DNA of 64,000 nucleotides, taken from positions 62,001-126,000 of the forward strand of contig NZ_JAMYBK010000014.1 of assembly GCF_024127895.1 (NCBI RefSeq), read 5' to 3'. A program made the translations under genes and the position numbers. Of this stretch, positions 18,244-28,147 are shown one piece after another. This DNA comes from Pseudomonas guariconensis. GTDB taxonomy: Bacteria; Pseudomonadota; Gammaproteobacteria; Pseudomonadales; Pseudomonadaceae. The notes under the pieces were generated by a model. It saw nothing but the letters and a program-made list of their open reading frames with translations, had not been told where the DNA came from and did no database searches. Position 1 is the first letter of the stretch; each line of letters opens with the position of its first letter.

Positions 18244-18262
18244 GCCCGGCACAAGGCCGGGC
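18244..18262. other. Hairpin between rpsU and dnaG
   Basis: GCCCGGC (18244-18250) pairs with GCCGGGC (18256-18262) around a 5-base loop, 31 bp after rpsU on the - strand. There is no T-run. It may act as a weak attenuating or mRNA-stabilising hairpin that lets rpsU be expressed more than dnaG and rpoD. Confidence 0.45.
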
Positions 18263-18292
18263 GGGGCAGAAGCTTTGCGTAGAACGCCTGTA

Positions 18293-18508
18293 TCAGTACA
18301 GACGAACGGCGCGGCGCTGTTCGCGCTGGACCTTCTTGGCGTGACGCTTGACAGCGGCAGCGGCCTTGCGCTTGCGCTCGGCAGTCGGCTTCTCGTAAAA
18401 CTCGCGGCTACGAACTTCAGCCAGTACACCGGCTTTTTCGCAGGAGCGCTTGAAACGACGCAGAGCTACGTCGAAGGGTTCGTTCTCTTTAACTTTGACG
18501 GCTGGCAT
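18293..18508 (-). CDS. rpsU: 30S ribosomal protein S21
   Basis: A 71-residue, very basic protein starting [20 protein letters not shown] and ending with a Lys/Arg-rich helix, full length for S21. It sits in the platform of the small subunit near the 3' end of 16S rRNA. It is the first gene of the macromolecular-synthesis operon rpsU-dnaG-rpoD and is divergent from tsaD, the order also seen in enterobacteria. Confidence 0.98.
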   Translation of the reverse strand: MPAVKVKENEPFDVALRRFKRSCEKAGVLAEVRSREFYEKPTAERKRKAAAAVKRHAKKVQREQRRAVRLY

Positions 18509-18596
18509 CCAGGGCTACCTTCATTCATTACCGGGGTGGACGCGCTCCTGGCAAAACAAGGGTGTGCTGGAGAACGTCGGTTTTCAAGGGCTGCGG

Positions 18597-18625
18597 ATGT
18601 TAACCCTTAGACGGCCGGAATGCAA
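18597..18625 (-). promoter_or_regulatory. Sigma-70 promoter of the rpsU-dnaG-rpoD operon
   Basis: On the - strand TTGCAT (18625-18620) and TAACAT (18602-18597) are 17 bp apart. Transcription would start near 18590, about 80 bases before rpsU. Confidence 0.6.
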
Positions 18626-18712
18626 AGCCTCTGATCGAAAACCGCTGGTCGGCATCGGGTACGGGGACTATCATGCGCGCCTTCGAATTCAGCCTCGACA
18701 AGGCACAGACCC

Positions 18713-19738
18713 ATGCTAGTACTGGGATTGGAAACATCCTGCGACGAAACTGGCGTCGCATTATACGACAGCGAGCGCGGCCTGCTGGCCGATGCCCTGT
18801 TCAGCCAGATCGACCTGCACCGCATCTATGGCGGGGTGGTACCGGAGCTGGCTTCGCGTGACCACGTCAAGCGCATGCTGCCGCTGATCCGCCAGGTGCT
18901 GGGCGAAGCCGGCTGCGTCGCCACCGAGATCGATGCGATCGCCTATACCGCCGGCCCCGGCCTGGTGGGGGCCCTGCTGGTCGGTGCCTCGTGCGCCCAG
19001 GCACTGGCGTTCGCCTGGGACATTCCGGCGATCGGCGTGCACCACATGGAGGGCCACCTGCTGGCGCCCATGCTCGAAGAACAGCCCCCTGAGTTTCCGT
19101 TCGTCGCCCTGCTGGTCTCCGGTGGCCATACCCAGTTGGTGCGGGTCGATGGCGTCGGCCAGTACCAGTTGCTTGGCGAGAGCCTGGACGACGCGGCGGG
19201 TGAGGCCTTCGACAAGACCGCCAAGCTGATTGGCCTGAATTATCCCGGCGGGCCTGAAATCGCCCGCCTGGCCGAGCGCGGTGTACCCGGGCGCTTCGTC
19301 TTCCCCCGGCCGATGACCGATCGGCCTGGCCTGGAGTTCAGCTTCAGCGGCCTCAAGACGTTCGCCCTGAATACCTGGCAGCAATGCCGCGATGCCGGGG
19401 ACGACAGCGAGCAGACCCGGTGCGACCTGTCCCTGGCATTCCAGCAGGCGGTGGTGGAGACTTTGACCATCAAGTGCAAGCGTGCCCTCAAGCAGACCGG
19501 GCTCAAGCGCCTGGTGATCGCCGGGGGGGTGAGCGCCAACAAGGCCCTGCGGGCCTCGCTGGAGGCCATGCTGTCCAGCATCAAGGGCAATGTGTATTAC
19601 GCCCGGCCCCGGTTCTGCACCGACAACGGCGCCATGATCGCCTATGCCGGCTGCCAGCGCCTGCTCGCCGGGCAGCGCCAGGACCTGGCGATCAGCGTGC
19701 AGGCACGCTGGCCGATGGAGCAGCTACCGGCGGTATGA
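18713..19738 (+). CDS. tsaD: tRNA N6-adenosine threonylcarbamoyltransferase TsaD
   Basis: A 341-residue ASKHA-fold protein, full length. The metal site HHMEGH follows IGVH near residue 110, and the ATP-binding glycines appear in VSGGHTQLV and GGVSANKAL. With TsaB and TsaE it transfers the threonylcarbamoyl group to A37 of ANN-decoding tRNAs. The N terminus [14 protein letters not shown] matches the family, which fixes the start. It is divergent from rpsU. Confidence 0.97.
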   Translation: MLVLGLETSCDETGVALYDSERGLLADALFSQIDLHRIYGGVVPELASRDHVKRMLPLIRQVLGEAGCVATEIDAIAYTAGPGLVGALLVGASCAQALAFAWDIPAIGVHHMEGHLLAPMLEEQPPEFPFVALLVSGGHTQLVRVDGVGQYQLLGESLDDAAGEAFDKTAKLIGLNYPGGPEIARLAERGVPGRFVFPRPMTDRPGLEFSFSGLKTFALNTWQQCRDAGDDSEQTRCDLSLAFQQAVVETLTIKCKRALKQTGLKRLVIAGGVSANKALRASLEAMLSSIKGNVYYARPRFCTDNGAMIAYAGCQRLLAGQRQDLAISVQARWPMEQLPAV

Positions 19739-19764
19739 AGGTGAATGCCGTTCAGGCTGGCGAT

Positions 19765-20334
19765 TCAGAAATGTCGTTCGCGCCCGGCGAACAGGTCGCG
19801 TAGATTGCTGCGGTGGCGCCAGACGATCAGCAGGGTGAGCGCGGCCATCGGCAGCAGTGCCTCGGGCTCGCGCCAGGCCAGCAATGGCAGGGTCAGCGGT
19901 GTGGCGATCAGCGCCGCCAGGGAGCTGGTGCGGGTGAGGTAGAAGGTCAGCAGCCAGGCGACGATGGCCAGCAGCGCGGCCGGCAGGTACAGGCCCATGA
20001 GCATGCCGGCGGCCGTCGCCACGCCTTTGCCACCCTGGAAGCGGAAGTACAGGGGGAACATATGGCCGACCACCGCACAGAGGCCGATCCAGGCCTGCTC
20101 CTGCAGGCCGAGCCCGAGCAGTTGGGCCAGCAGCACGGGCAACAGGCCCTTGCACAGGTCGCCCAGGAGGGTCAGGATCGCCAGCTTGCGGCCCGCCAGG
20201 CGCAGCATGTTGGTGGCGCCGGCGTTGCCCGAGCCACTGGAGCGCGGGTCGGGGCTGCCGCTGAGGCGGCTGAGGACGATGGCGAAGGACAGAGAGCCAA
20301 GCAGGTAGGCGAGCAGCGCCAATAACCAAAACAT
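19765..20334 (-). CDS. plsY: Glycerol-3-phosphate acyltransferase PlsY
   Basis: A 189-residue inner-membrane protein with about five hydrophobic helices. The three family motifs are present: [10 protein letters not shown], the GDLCKG segment and FQGGKGVAT. PlsY transfers the acyl group from acyl-phosphate to glycerol 3-phosphate, the first step of phospholipid synthesis. It is convergent with tsaD and divergent from folB. Confidence 0.95.
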   Translation of the reverse strand: MFWLLALLAYLLGSLSFAIVLSRLSGSPDPRSSGSGNAGATNMLRLAGRKLAILTLLGDLCKGLLPVLLAQLLGLGLQEQAWIGLCAVVGHMFPLYFRFQGGKGVATAAGMLMGLYLPAALLAIVAWLLTFYLTRTSSLAALIATPLTLPLLAWREPEALLPMAALTLLIVWRHRSNLRDLFAGRERHF

Positions 20335-20408
20335 GCTAACTATTCCGGGCGGGGATGCCCTGATTCTAACGGCGCCAGTCGCCCTTGTCGTGCTGTGGAG
20401 AGAAGTGC

Positions 20409-20765
20409 TTGGACAGAGTGTTCATCGAAGGCCTGGAAGTCGATACCGTCATCGGTGCCTATGACTGGGAGCGGGATATTCGCCAGTGCCTGCGCCTGGA
20501 CCTGAGTTTCGCCTGGGACAACCGTCCGGCCGCCGCCGGTGACGATCTGCGCCTGGCGCTGGATTACGCCAGCGTTTCGGCGCGTGTCCAGGCGTTCGCC
20601 GAGCAGGCCCGCTTCGAATTGGTCGAAACCTTTGCCGAGCGCCTGGTGGCGGAGCTGATGGAGACGTTCGGCATTCCCTGGATGCGTCTGAAACTGACCA
20701 AACCGGGCGCCGTACCAGCGGCCCGTGGCGGCGTTGGCGTGGAGATCGAGCGCGGATGTCTCTGA
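20409..20765 (+). CDS. folB: Dihydroneopterin aldolase
   Basis: A 118-residue folate-pathway enzyme, usual length. It cleaves dihydroneopterin to 6-hydroxymethyl-dihydropterin; the protein begins (M)[20 protein letters not shown] as in the family. No ATG is available in frame, so a TTG start at 20409 is inferred: GGAG at 20397-20400 lies 8 bases upstream. It overlaps folK by 10 bp, so the two consecutive pathway steps are translated together. Confidence 0.92.
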   Translation: MDRVFIEGLEVDTVIGAYDWERDIRQCLRLDLSFAWDNRPAAAGDDLRLALDYASVSARVQAFAEQARFELVETFAERLVAELMETFGIPWMRLKLTKPGAVPAARGGVGVEIERGCL

Positions 20766-21265
20766 GCACGGTATACCTGGGGCTGGGCAGCAACATCGAG
20801 CGCGAGGCGCACCTGTGCGCCGGGCTCGACGCCCTGGCCGGCTTTCTGCGCGACATGCGTTGTTCGCCGGTGTTCGAGAGCCAGGCGGTGGGCATCAAGA
20901 GCGGGCCTTTCTTCAACCTGGTGGTGACCGGGCAGACCGATCTGCCGCTGCTCGAGCTGGATCGCCGGCTGAAGTTCATCGAGGCGGACAATGGCCGTTA
21001 TGCCCCTGAGCGCAAGGGGTTGCCGCTGGACATCGATGTGCTGATGTTCGATGACTTGCTGGGCACCTTCAATGGCCTGGTGCTGCCGCGGGCGGAAATC
21101 CTGAAGAATGCGTTCGTGCTCTGGCCCTTGTCGTTGCTGGCGCCGGAGCTGGTGCATCCGGGCGTGGGCAAGCGCATGGCGCAACTGTGGCAGGAGGCGG
21201 ATATCGAGCAGGTGCTGGCGCCGGTGTCGTTCGAGTGGCGTGGGTTGCAGCTGACCCGGATGTGA
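20756..21265 (+). CDS. folK: 2-amino-4-hydroxy-6-hydroxymethyldihydropteridine pyrophosphokinase
   Basis: A 169-residue HPPK. The N-terminal LGLGSNI motif and the FFNLV segment are present, and the signature RYAPERKGLPLDIDVLMFDD carries the Mg-binding DxD. It adds pyrophosphate from ATP to the pterin made by FolB. The gene starts inside the folB 3' end. Confidence 0.94.
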   Translation: MSLSTVYLGLGSNIEREAHLCAGLDALAGFLRDMRCSPVFESQAVGIKSGPFFNLVVTGQTDLPLLELDRRLKFIEADNGRYAPERKGLPLDIDVLMFDDLLGTFNGLVLPRAEILKNAFVLWPLSLLAPELVHPGVGKRMAQLWQEADIEQVLAPVSFEWRGLQLTRM

Positions 21266-21351
21266 GGCGGGAGAGCCTCGGTGCTGGTCAGTCAAGGCAT
21301 TGAGCGGCCCAATGCAGGCTGGCATCGAGGCACGTCCCACAAGGCGTGCAG

Positions 21352-21390
21352 GGCCCTGTGGCAGCGGGCTTGCCCGTGCATGGGCAAGCA
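21352..21390. repeat. Degenerate REP-like sequence between folK and cca
   Basis: CCCTGTGGCAGCGGGCTTGC resembles the P. putida REP core TGTGGGAGCGGGCTTGCCCG, followed by a GCCCGTGCATGGGC hairpin. It lies between convergent gene ends. Confidence 0.45.
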
Positions 21391-21406
21391 TGAGTGCCTA
21401 GGGTTT

Positions 21407-22561
21407 CTACGCTTCGTATTGTCGTTTGTAGGCTTCCAGCGCCTTCAGTCGCTCTCCCTTGAGCGCCTCGCCCAGCGCTTGCCCGGTCAGGCCTCGCTCC
21501 ACCAGGCACTTCACATCGACCTCCTTGGCCACCGCCGCGGCGCCACGCAGGTAACCGGCCTGTGGATAATCCCCGCTTTCCAGCCCCAGGCGTGCACCTG
21601 CATCCATCTCGCAGGCCGCGATGAAGTCCTCGAAGCGTTGCGGGCGGCGGTATACGTCGAACGTGTGCAGCAGTTCCAACAGCGCCCCAGCGGGTAATTC
21701 AAGGGCTCGTTGGAAAGAGGTGTGGCACTTGCCAACCAACTGCGCCAGTTCCTGGCATTCCCGGGGGGCCTTGAAGCGCTGATTCATCGCTTTGATCTGC
21801 GCCAGGCCCAGAGCGTGCAACAGGCAAGCCCAGCGTACATTCAGCGGTTGCCGGTGCCGAGCGGCCTGTTGCAGGACCGCGAGGGTATGGCTGCCGCTGT
21901 CGAGCCCGGTTGGCTGTTCGAACAGCGTATCGACCTCGGGCATCAGTTCCGCCAGGGCGCCACACGCACGCAATACCTGGATGAACACCTGTGGCTGGTC
22001 TTCCATCAGCGCTCGCTCGATTTCCTTCCAGCTACGCTCGGCGGTCAGCGCCTGCAGCTCGCCCGAGGCGCTGATCTGGCGCATCAGCTCGAGGGTTTCC
22101 TCGGCCACGCGAAAACCCAGCGAGGCATAGCGCGCGGCAAAGCGGGCCACCCGCAAAACGCGCAAGGGATCTTCGGCGAACGCCGGGGAAACGTGGCGTA
22201 ATATGCGCCGTTCCAGGTCTTCCTTACCATGGTAGGGGTCGCACAGCGTGCCCTGCTCGTCCTCGGCCATGGCGTTGATGGTCAGGTCGCGGCGGATCAG
22301 GTCCTCTTCGAGAGTCACCTCGGGGCTGGCATGGAAGGTGAATCCGCCATAGCCACGTCCGCTCTTGCGTTCGGTGCGCGCCAGGGCGTACTCCTCGCCG
22401 GTCCTGGGATGGATGAATACCGGGAAATCAGCACCGACCGGGCGAAATCCCTGGGCCTGCATCTGTTCGACCGTGGCGCCGACCACCAGCCAGTCGATAT
22501 CGCTGACCGGGCGCCCGAGCAAGCGGTCGCGCACCGCGCCACCGACTTTGTAGATCTGCAT
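21407..22561 (-). CDS. cca: CCA tRNA nucleotidyltransferase (HD domain degenerate)
   Basis: A 384-residue class II nucleotidyltransferase that builds or repairs the tRNA 3' CCA end. The GG motif (KVGGAVRD) and catalytic D21-x-D23 (SDIDW) are intact, as is the [10 protein letters not shown] segment. Enterobacterial Cca has an HD phosphohydrolase domain; here H225 is kept but the HD pair reads H249-A250 (CLLHALG), and the downstream HHGH motif is missing. So nucleotidyl transfer should work, but metal-dependent phosphatase/phosphodiesterase activity is unlikely. Confidence 0.93.
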   Translation of the reverse strand: MQIYKVGGAVRDRLLGRPVSDIDWLVVGATVEQMQAQGFRPVGADFPVFIHPRTGEEYALARTERKSGRGYGGFTFHASPEVTLEEDLIRRDLTINAMAEDEQGTLCDPYHGKEDLERRILRHVSPAFAEDPLRVLRVARFAARYASLGFRVAEETLELMRQISASGELQALTAERSWKEIERALMEDQPQVFIQVLRACGALAELMPEVDTLFEQPTGLDSGSHTLAVLQQAARHRQPLNVRWACLLHALGLAQIKAMNQRFKAPRECQELAQLVGKCHTSFQRALELPAGALLELLHTFDVYRRPQRFEDFIAACEMDAGARLGLESGDYPQAGYLRGAAAVAKEVDVKCLVERGLTGQALGEALKGERLKALEAYKRQYEA

Positions 22562-22619
22562 GAGAAACCTCCATTACTGCCCACAGGATACCCTGTCGAC
22601 AGCAATGGAGGTGCGCCTG

Positions 22620-24188
22620 CTAGAGGTGATGCACCACGGCCAGGTCCATGCGGCCGTATTCGCTCGCTTCGCCTTGTTCGCCACGCGGCGGCATGTGGTG
22701 GGTCTTCATCACCTGGTCGCCCTGAACGGTTTCCAGGTGGATGTCGAAGCCCCAGAGGCGATGCAGGTGCTTGAGCACTTCCTCGGTGGAGTCGCCCAGC
22801 GGCTTGCGGTTGTGCTGTTGATGGCGCAGGGTCAGGGAGCGGTCGCCGCGACGGTCGATGCTCCAGATCTGCACGTTGGGCTCGCGGTTGCCCAGGTTGT
22901 ACTGGGCGGCCAGTTGTTCGCGGATCAGCCGGTAGCCGGCCTCGTCGTGGATCGCCGGAACCAGCAGGTCGTCGCGTTGGTCGTCGTCGAGGATGCTGAA
23001 CAGCTTGAGGTCGCGGATCACCTTGGGTGACAGGTATTGCAGGATGAAGCTCTCGTCCTTGAAGCTGCTCATGGCGAACTTGAGGGTAGAAAGCCAATCG
23101 CTGCCGGCAATGTCGGGGAACCAGCGGCGATCTTCCTCGGTGGGGTTCTCGCACATGCGACGGATGTCGGTGTACATGGCAAAACCCAGGGCATAAGGGT
23201 TGATACCGCTGTAGTAGGGGCTGTCGAAGCCTGGCTGGAACACCACGCTGGTGTGTGACTGCAGGAACTCCATGATGAACCCTTCGGTCACCAGCCCTTC
23301 GTCGTACAGGTCGTTCATCAGGGTGTAGTGCCAGAACGTGGCCCAGCCTTCGTTCATCACCTGGGTCTGGCGCTGTGGGTAGAAGTACTGGGCGATCTTG
23401 CGCACGATGCGCACCACTTCACGTTGCCAGGGTTCGAGCAGCGGGGCGTGCTTTTCGATGAAGTAGAGGATGTTTTCCTGTGGTTCGGCGGGGAAGCGTA
23501 CGTCATCCCGTTCGCCGCCCTTTTCCGCACCCTTGGGAATGGTGCGCCACAGGTCATTGATCTGCCGTTGCAGATGTTCCTCACGCTCTTTCTGCCGACG
23601 GCGCTCTTCCTCGGCCGAGATCGGGTAGGGGCGCTTGTAGCGGTCGACCCCGTAGTTCATCAGGGCATGGCAGGAGTCGATCAGGTCCTCGACGGCATCG
23701 ATGCCGTGGCGCTCCTCGCATTGGGCGATGTACTGCTTGGCGAAGACCAGGTAATCGATGATCGAGCTGGCGTCGGTCCAGGTGCGGAACAGGTAGTTGC
23801 CCTTGAAGAAACTGTTGTGGCCATAGCAGGCATGGGCGATCACCAGCGCCTGCATGCACATGGTGTTCTCTTCCATGAGGTAGGCGATGCAGGGGTCGGA
23901 GTTGATCACGATCTCGTACGCCAGGCCCATCTGGCCGCGGCTATAGGACTTTTCCGTGCTGAGGAACTGCTTGCCATAGGACCAATGGTGATAACCGAGG
24001 GGCATGCCGACGGAGGCATAGGCGTCCATCATCTGCTCGGCGGTGATCACCTCGATCTGGTTGGGGTAGGTGTCCAGGGCGTAACGCTCGGCCAGGCGGC
24101 TGATTTCCCGGTCGTAGGCCTGGATCAGCTCGAACGTCCACTCCGAGCCGGTGGAAATGGGTTGGCGTCTCTGTGCTCTGGCGGTCAT
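22620..24188 (-). CDS. SpoVR-family protein (YcgB-like)
   Basis: A 522-residue SpoVR family protein. The family includes Bacillus SpoVR and E. coli YcgB; its biochemical function is unknown, but it is usually found beside prkA/yeaG and yeaH. Conserved segments such as [22 protein letters not shown] and [18 protein letters not shown] are present. Their His/Glu arrangement resembles a metal site. The start overlaps the yeaH stop by 4 bp, so the three genes form one stress-related operon. Confidence 0.92.
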   Translation of the reverse strand: MTARAQRRQPISTGSEWTFELIQAYDREISRLAERYALDTYPNQIEVITAEQMMDAYASVGMPLGYHHWSYGKQFLSTEKSYSRGQMGLAYEIVINSDPCIAYLMEENTMCMQALVIAHACYGHNSFFKGNYLFRTWTDASSIIDYLVFAKQYIAQCEERHGIDAVEDLIDSCHALMNYGVDRYKRPYPISAEEERRRQKEREEHLQRQINDLWRTIPKGAEKGGERDDVRFPAEPQENILYFIEKHAPLLEPWQREVVRIVRKIAQYFYPQRQTQVMNEGWATFWHYTLMNDLYDEGLVTEGFIMEFLQSHTSVVFQPGFDSPYYSGINPYALGFAMYTDIRRMCENPTEEDRRWFPDIAGSDWLSTLKFAMSSFKDESFILQYLSPKVIRDLKLFSILDDDQRDDLLVPAIHDEAGYRLIREQLAAQYNLGNREPNVQIWSIDRRGDRSLTLRHQQHNRKPLGDSTEEVLKHLHRLWGFDIHLETVQGDQVMKTHHMPPRGEQGEASEYGRMDLAVVHHL

Positions 24189-25456
24189 GTGGCTAACCTG
24201 CGCTGGAAGAGTTCACGGAAGACCGGGTAGATGTCGCCGGCCGATACCAACTGCTGCTGGGCGAACGTGTCGGGATAGGCCTCGCCGATGCGCTCGTATT
24301 CGTACCATAGCGCCTGATGCTCGCGAGGGGTGATCTCGACATAAGTGTAGTACTGCACATGCGGCATGATCTGGTTGGCGAGGATGTCGCGGCAGATCGG
24401 CGAGTCATCGTTCCAGTTATCGCCGTCCGAGGCCTGGGCGGCATAGATGTTCCATTCATTGGCCGGGTAGCGGTCGGCCATGATTTCCTGCATCAGCTTG
24501 AGCGCGCTGGAAACGATGGTGCCGCCGGTCTCCCGGGAGTAGAAGAATTCTTCCTCGTCGACCTCGCGGGCGCTGGTGTGGTGGCGGATGAATACCACCT
24601 CGATGCGATCGTAGTTTCGCTTGAGGAACAGGTAGAGCAGGATGAAGAAGCGCTTGGCGATGTCCTTGGTGGCCTGGGTCATGGAGCCGGAGACGTCCAT
24701 CAGGCAGAACATCACCGCCTTGGAGCTGGGGTTGGGCTGCTTGACCAGCAGGTTGTACTTGAGGTCGAAGGTGTCGAGAAAGGGCAGGCGGTTGATGCGC
24801 GCCTTGAGGCGTTCGATTTCCGCTTCGGTTGCCTGGATATCGGTGAAGTTGTCGGGCTCCTCGACCTTCAGGCGGGCCAGCTCGGCCTGGGCCTCGCGCA
24901 ACAGGGCGCGGCTGCTGCCGGTCAGGGCGATGCGCCGGGCATGGGCCGAGCGCAGGGTGCGCACGATGTTGATGCGCGACGGGTTGCCTTCGTTGGCGAT
25001 GCCTGCGCGCACGGTCTTGAAGGTGTCGGCGCCGGTCAGGTGGCGCTTGACCAGGTTGGGCAGCTCCAGGTCCTCGAACATGAACTCGAGGAATTCCTCC
25101 TGGGTGATCTGGAAGACGAAGTCGTCCATGCCTTCGCCGGAGTTGCCGGCCTTGCCACGCCCGCCGCCACCTCCGCCACCCTGGGGGCGCGGGATGTGTT
25201 CGCCGGCGGTGAATTCCTTGTTGCCCGGGTGGACGATGGTCTGCTTGCCGCCACGACCATGGTGCAGCACCGGCTCGTCGATATCCCGCGCCGGGATGCT
25301 GATCTGCTCGCCATGCTCCATGTCCATGATGGAACGGCGGCTTACGGCCTCTTCGACGGCTTTCTTGATGTGCTCACGGTAACGCCGCAGGAAACGCTGG
25401 CGGTTGACCGTGCTCTTGTTCTTGCCGTTCAGGCGTCGGTCGATTACGTAGCTCAT
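24185..25456 (-). CDS. yeaH: YeaH/YhbH-family protein (DUF444, VWA-like)
   Basis: A 423-residue DUF444 protein. The N-terminal half is basic with a Gly-rich stretch near residues 91-104. The C-terminal half has a von Willebrand A-like domain with a MIDAS motif DVSGS. It is the usual partner of the PrkA kinase and SpoVR protein. Its molecular role is not established; in enterobacteria yeaGH is linked to stationary phase and nitrogen starvation. Confidence 0.92.
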   Translation of the reverse strand: MSYVIDRRLNGKNKSTVNRQRFLRRYREHIKKAVEEAVSRRSIMDMEHGEQISIPARDIDEPVLHHGRGGKQTIVHPGNKEFTAGEHIPRPQGGGGGGGRGKAGNSGEGMDDFVFQITQEEFLEFMFEDLELPNLVKRHLTGADTFKTVRAGIANEGNPSRINIVRTLRSAHARRIALTGSSRALLREAQAELARLKVEEPDNFTDIQATEAEIERLKARINRLPFLDTFDLKYNLLVKQPNPSSKAVMFCLMDVSGSMTQATKDIAKRFFILLYLFLKRNYDRIEVVFIRHHTSAREVDEEEFFYSRETGGTIVSSALKLMQEIMADRYPANEWNIYAAQASDGDNWNDDSPICRDILANQIMPHVQYYTYVEITPREHQALWYEYERIGEAYPDTFAQQQLVSAGDIYPVFRELFQRRLAT

Positions 25457-25597
25457 GGGCCCTCCGGTAGCTGGAAGCAGCTGCGAGCTTCAAGCGACAA
25501 GCTGCAAGACAAAGCAGCCCCCGCTGCCGCAAGCTGTCGCGCCTGTAGCAGGTTCGGCGCTGGACAGCTTGCAGCCCGCGGCTTGTAGCTTGCCGCT
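25457..25597. repeat. Inverted AAGC(T/G)GCAAG repeat cluster between prkA and yeaH
   Basis: The 141-bp gap is nearly all repeat: copies such as CAAGCGACAAGCTGCAAG (about 25491-25508) on the left and CAGCTTGCAG...GGCTTGTAGCTTGCCGCTT (about 25566-25599) on the right, which are roughly reverse complements. On the transcript it would fold into a long hairpin between prkA and yeaH and could set their relative expression. Confidence 0.6.
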
Positions 25598-27520
25598 TTA
25601 TTGCGATTTCCTGACCCGCAGATACCATTCCGACAGCAGGCGTACCTGTTTGTCGGTGTAGCCACGCTCCACCATCCGGGTGACGAAGTCGTTGTGTTTC
25701 TGTTGGTCCTCCTTGCTGGCCTTGGCGTTGAAGCTGATGACCGGCAGCAGGTCCTCGGTGTTGGAGAACATTTTCTTCTCGATCACCACCCGCAGCTTCT
25801 CATAGCTCAGCCAGCTCGGGTTCTTGCCATTGTTGTTGGCACGGGCACGCAGCACGAAGTTGACGATCTCGTTGCGGAAATCCTTCGGGTTGCTGATGCC
25901 GGCTGGTTTCTCGATCTTCTCCAGCTCCTCGTTGAGGGCGATGCGGTTGAGGATCTCGCCGGTTTCCGGGTCGCGGTATTCCTGGTCCTGGATCCAGAAG
26001 TCGGCGTACAGCACGTAGCGGTCGAAGATGTTCTGGCCGTATTCGCTGTAGGACTCCAGGTAGGCGGTCTGGATCTCCTTGCCGATGAACTCGATGTAGC
26101 GCGGTGCCAGGTATTCCTTGAGATAGCGCAGGTAGCGCTCACGCACTTCGGCAGGGAACTGCTCCTGTTCGATCTGCTGTTCCAGCACGTAGAGCAAGTG
26201 CACCGGGTTGGCTGCCACTTCGTGGGGGTCGAAGTTGAAGACCTTGGAGAGGATCTTGAAGGCGAAACGGGTCGACAGGCCGTTCATGCCTTCGTCGACG
26301 CCCGCGGCATCGCGGTATTCCTGGATCGACTTGGCCTTCGGATCGGTGTCCTTGAGGTTCTCGCCGTCGTACACGCGCATCTTCGAGTAGATGTTGGAGT
26401 TCTCCGGCTCCTTGAGGCGCGACAGCACGGTGAACTGGGCGAGCATCTTGAGGGTGTCCGGTGCGCAGTGGGCCTTGGCCAGCGAGCTGTTGACCAGCAG
26501 TTTGTCGTAGATCTTGACCTCGTCGCTGACGCGCAGGCAGTACGGCACCTTGACGATGTAGATCCGGTCGATGAATGCCTCGTTGTTCTTGTTGTTCCGG
26601 AAGGTGTGCCACTCCGACTCGTTGGAGTGGGCCAGCAGGATCCCGGAGTAGGGGATCGCGCCCAGGCCTTCGGTGCTGTTGTAGTTGCCCTCTTGCGTGG
26701 CGGTCAGCAGCGGGTGCAGGACCTTGATCGGCGCCTTGAACATCTCGACGAATTCCATCAGGCCCTGGTTGGCCCGGCACAGGGCGCCCGAATAGCTGTA
26801 GGCGTCGGCGTCGTTCTGCGGGAATTCCTCGAGCTTGCGGATATCCACCTTGCCCACCAGCGCGGAGATGTCCTGGTTGTTCTCGTCGCCTGGTTCGGTC
26901 TTGGCGATGGCGATCTGGTTAAGGATGGAAGGGTAGAGCTTGACCACCCGGAACTTGGAGATGTCACCGCCGAACTCCTGCAGGCGCTTGGTGGCCCAAG
27001 GCGACATGATGGTATTCAGGTAGCGCCGTGGGATGCCGAACTCTTCCTCGAGAATGGCGCCGTCTTCGGCCGCATTGAACAGGCCCAGGGGGGATTCGAA
27101 CACCGGCGAGCCCTTGATGGCATAGAAGGGCACCTTTTCCATCAGTTGCTTGAGCTTCTCGGCCAGGGACGATTTACCGCCACCCACCGGGCCCAGCAGG
27201 TACAGGATCTGTTTCTTCTCCTCCAGGCCCTGTGCGGCGTGGCGGAAGTAGGACACGATCTGGTCGATGCACTCTTCCATGCCATGGAAGTCGGCAAAGG
27301 CCGGATAGCGACGGATCACCTTGTTGGAGAAGATTCTCGACAGCCTGGAGTTCGTTGAGGTATCGACCAGCTCCGGTTCGCCGATGGCCAGCAACAGCCG
27401 TTCGGCCGCCGAAGCGTAGGCGCTGCGATCCTCTTTGCACAGCTCGAGGTACTCCTGCAGCGAGAGTTCTTCCTGGCGGGTTGACTCGAAACGTTGTTGG
27501 AAGTGGCTAAAAATGCTCAT
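25598..27520 (-). CDS. prkA: PrkA-family serine protein kinase (YeaG)
   Basis: A 640-residue protein with an N-terminal AAA+ domain (Walker A GPVGGGKSS) and a C-terminal kinase-like domain. It is close to E. coli YeaG in length and order. The start at 27520 (MSIFSHFQQRFE) is fixed by AGGTGA 4-9 bases upstream; longer frames lack family similarity. The homologue is made in stationary phase and starvation. First gene of prkA-yeaH-spoVR. Confidence 0.94.
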   Translation of the reverse strand: MSIFSHFQQRFESTRQEELSLQEYLELCKEDRSAYASAAERLLLAIGEPELVDTSTNSRLSRIFSNKVIRRYPAFADFHGMEECIDQIVSYFRHAAQGLEEKKQILYLLGPVGGGKSSLAEKLKQLMEKVPFYAIKGSPVFESPLGLFNAAEDGAILEEEFGIPRRYLNTIMSPWATKRLQEFGGDISKFRVVKLYPSILNQIAIAKTEPGDENNQDISALVGKVDIRKLEEFPQNDADAYSYSGALCRANQGLMEFVEMFKAPIKVLHPLLTATQEGNYNSTEGLGAIPYSGILLAHSNESEWHTFRNNKNNEAFIDRIYIVKVPYCLRVSDEVKIYDKLLVNSSLAKAHCAPDTLKMLAQFTVLSRLKEPENSNIYSKMRVYDGENLKDTDPKAKSIQEYRDAAGVDEGMNGLSTRFAFKILSKVFNFDPHEVAANPVHLLYVLEQQIEQEQFPAEVRERYLRYLKEYLAPRYIEFIGKEIQTAYLESYSEYGQNIFDRYVLYADFWIQDQEYRDPETGEILNRIALNEELEKIEKPAGISNPKDFRNEIVNFVLRARANNNGKNPSWLSYEKLRVVIEKKMFSNTEDLLPVISFNAKASKEDQQKHNDFVTRMVERGYTDKQVRLLSEWYLRVRKSQ

Positions 27521-27685
27521 GACGTCACCTCGCTCGATACGTGGAGCCGACGCCGGATCAGTCAGCTGATGCTGGCATGCAACCGGGCTGGCCGATTGCT
27601 GTATACCCCCCAGAACACCCGTAGAAACGCTACCGATGACCCGCACGCCGGTGTACCGGCTCTCCCCTTTTTTGGATGGCCTGGG

Positions 27686-27716
27686 CTTAAGGATAGTTGG
27701 TTATACGCAAGGTCAA
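27686..27716 (-). promoter_or_regulatory. Candidate sigma-S-type promoter of prkA
   Basis: On the - strand CTATCCTTAAG (27696-27686) resembles the extended -10 of RpoS promoters (CTATACTTAA), and TTGACC (27716-27711) lies 15 bp upstream of TATCCT. It would give a leader of about 160 bases. RpoS control fits what is known of yeaGH. Confidence 0.35.
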
Positions 27717-27804
27717 GGGCACGAGGTCGAGAAGATGCCCACGACCGTTCGTCAGCTGATGCCCGAGCCCGCATGGGGCGCGGGCTGCAGGAAAAATAAA
27801 AAAA

Positions 27805-28134
27805 TTATTCGGCAGTGCCCTGGGCCGTTTCGGCCGGGTAGGTGCTGCGCCACAGCTCGAAGCCGCCATCGAGGCTGTAGACATCGGAGAAGCCCTGGCC
27901 GACCAGATAGGCGGCGGCGCTCTGGCTGGAATTGCCGTGGTAGCAGACCACCAGGGTCGGTGCATCGAGGTCGGCATTGCGAATGAACTCGGCGACCGAA
28001 TGGTTATCCAGATGTGTGGCGCCGGCGATGTGCCCGGCGGCGAAAGACTGCGGGTCGCGGATGTCGACGACCACCGCACCTTGCTCACGCAGGGCCTGGG
28101 CCTGCTCGGGAGGGATGCGCTTGAATTCGCTCAT
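27805..28134 (-). CDS. glpE: Thiosulfate sulfurtransferase GlpE (single-domain rhodanese)
   Basis: A 109-residue rhodanese, the same size as E. coli GlpE. The active-site loop is C64-YHGNSS, and the CH2A-type segment [15 protein letters not shown] is present. It moves sulfane sulfur from thiosulfate to cyanide or thioredoxin in the cytoplasm. The ATG at 28134 follows AAGGA; an earlier in-frame ATG lacks one. It probably ends the apaG-apaH transcript. Confidence 0.93.
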   Translation of the reverse strand: MSEFKRIPPEQAQALREQGAVVVDIRDPQSFAAGHIAGATHLDNHSVAEFIRNADLDAPTLVVCYHGNSSQSAAAYLVGQGFSDVYSLDGGFELWRSTYPAETAQGTAE

Positions 28135-28147
28135 GGGACGGTTTCCT

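Noticed and set aside
27766..27786. AGCCCGC-N7-GCGGGCT hairpin near a T-run taken as the glpE terminator
   Set aside because: On the - strand the T-run comes before the stem, not after it, so it is not an intrinsic terminator for glpE.
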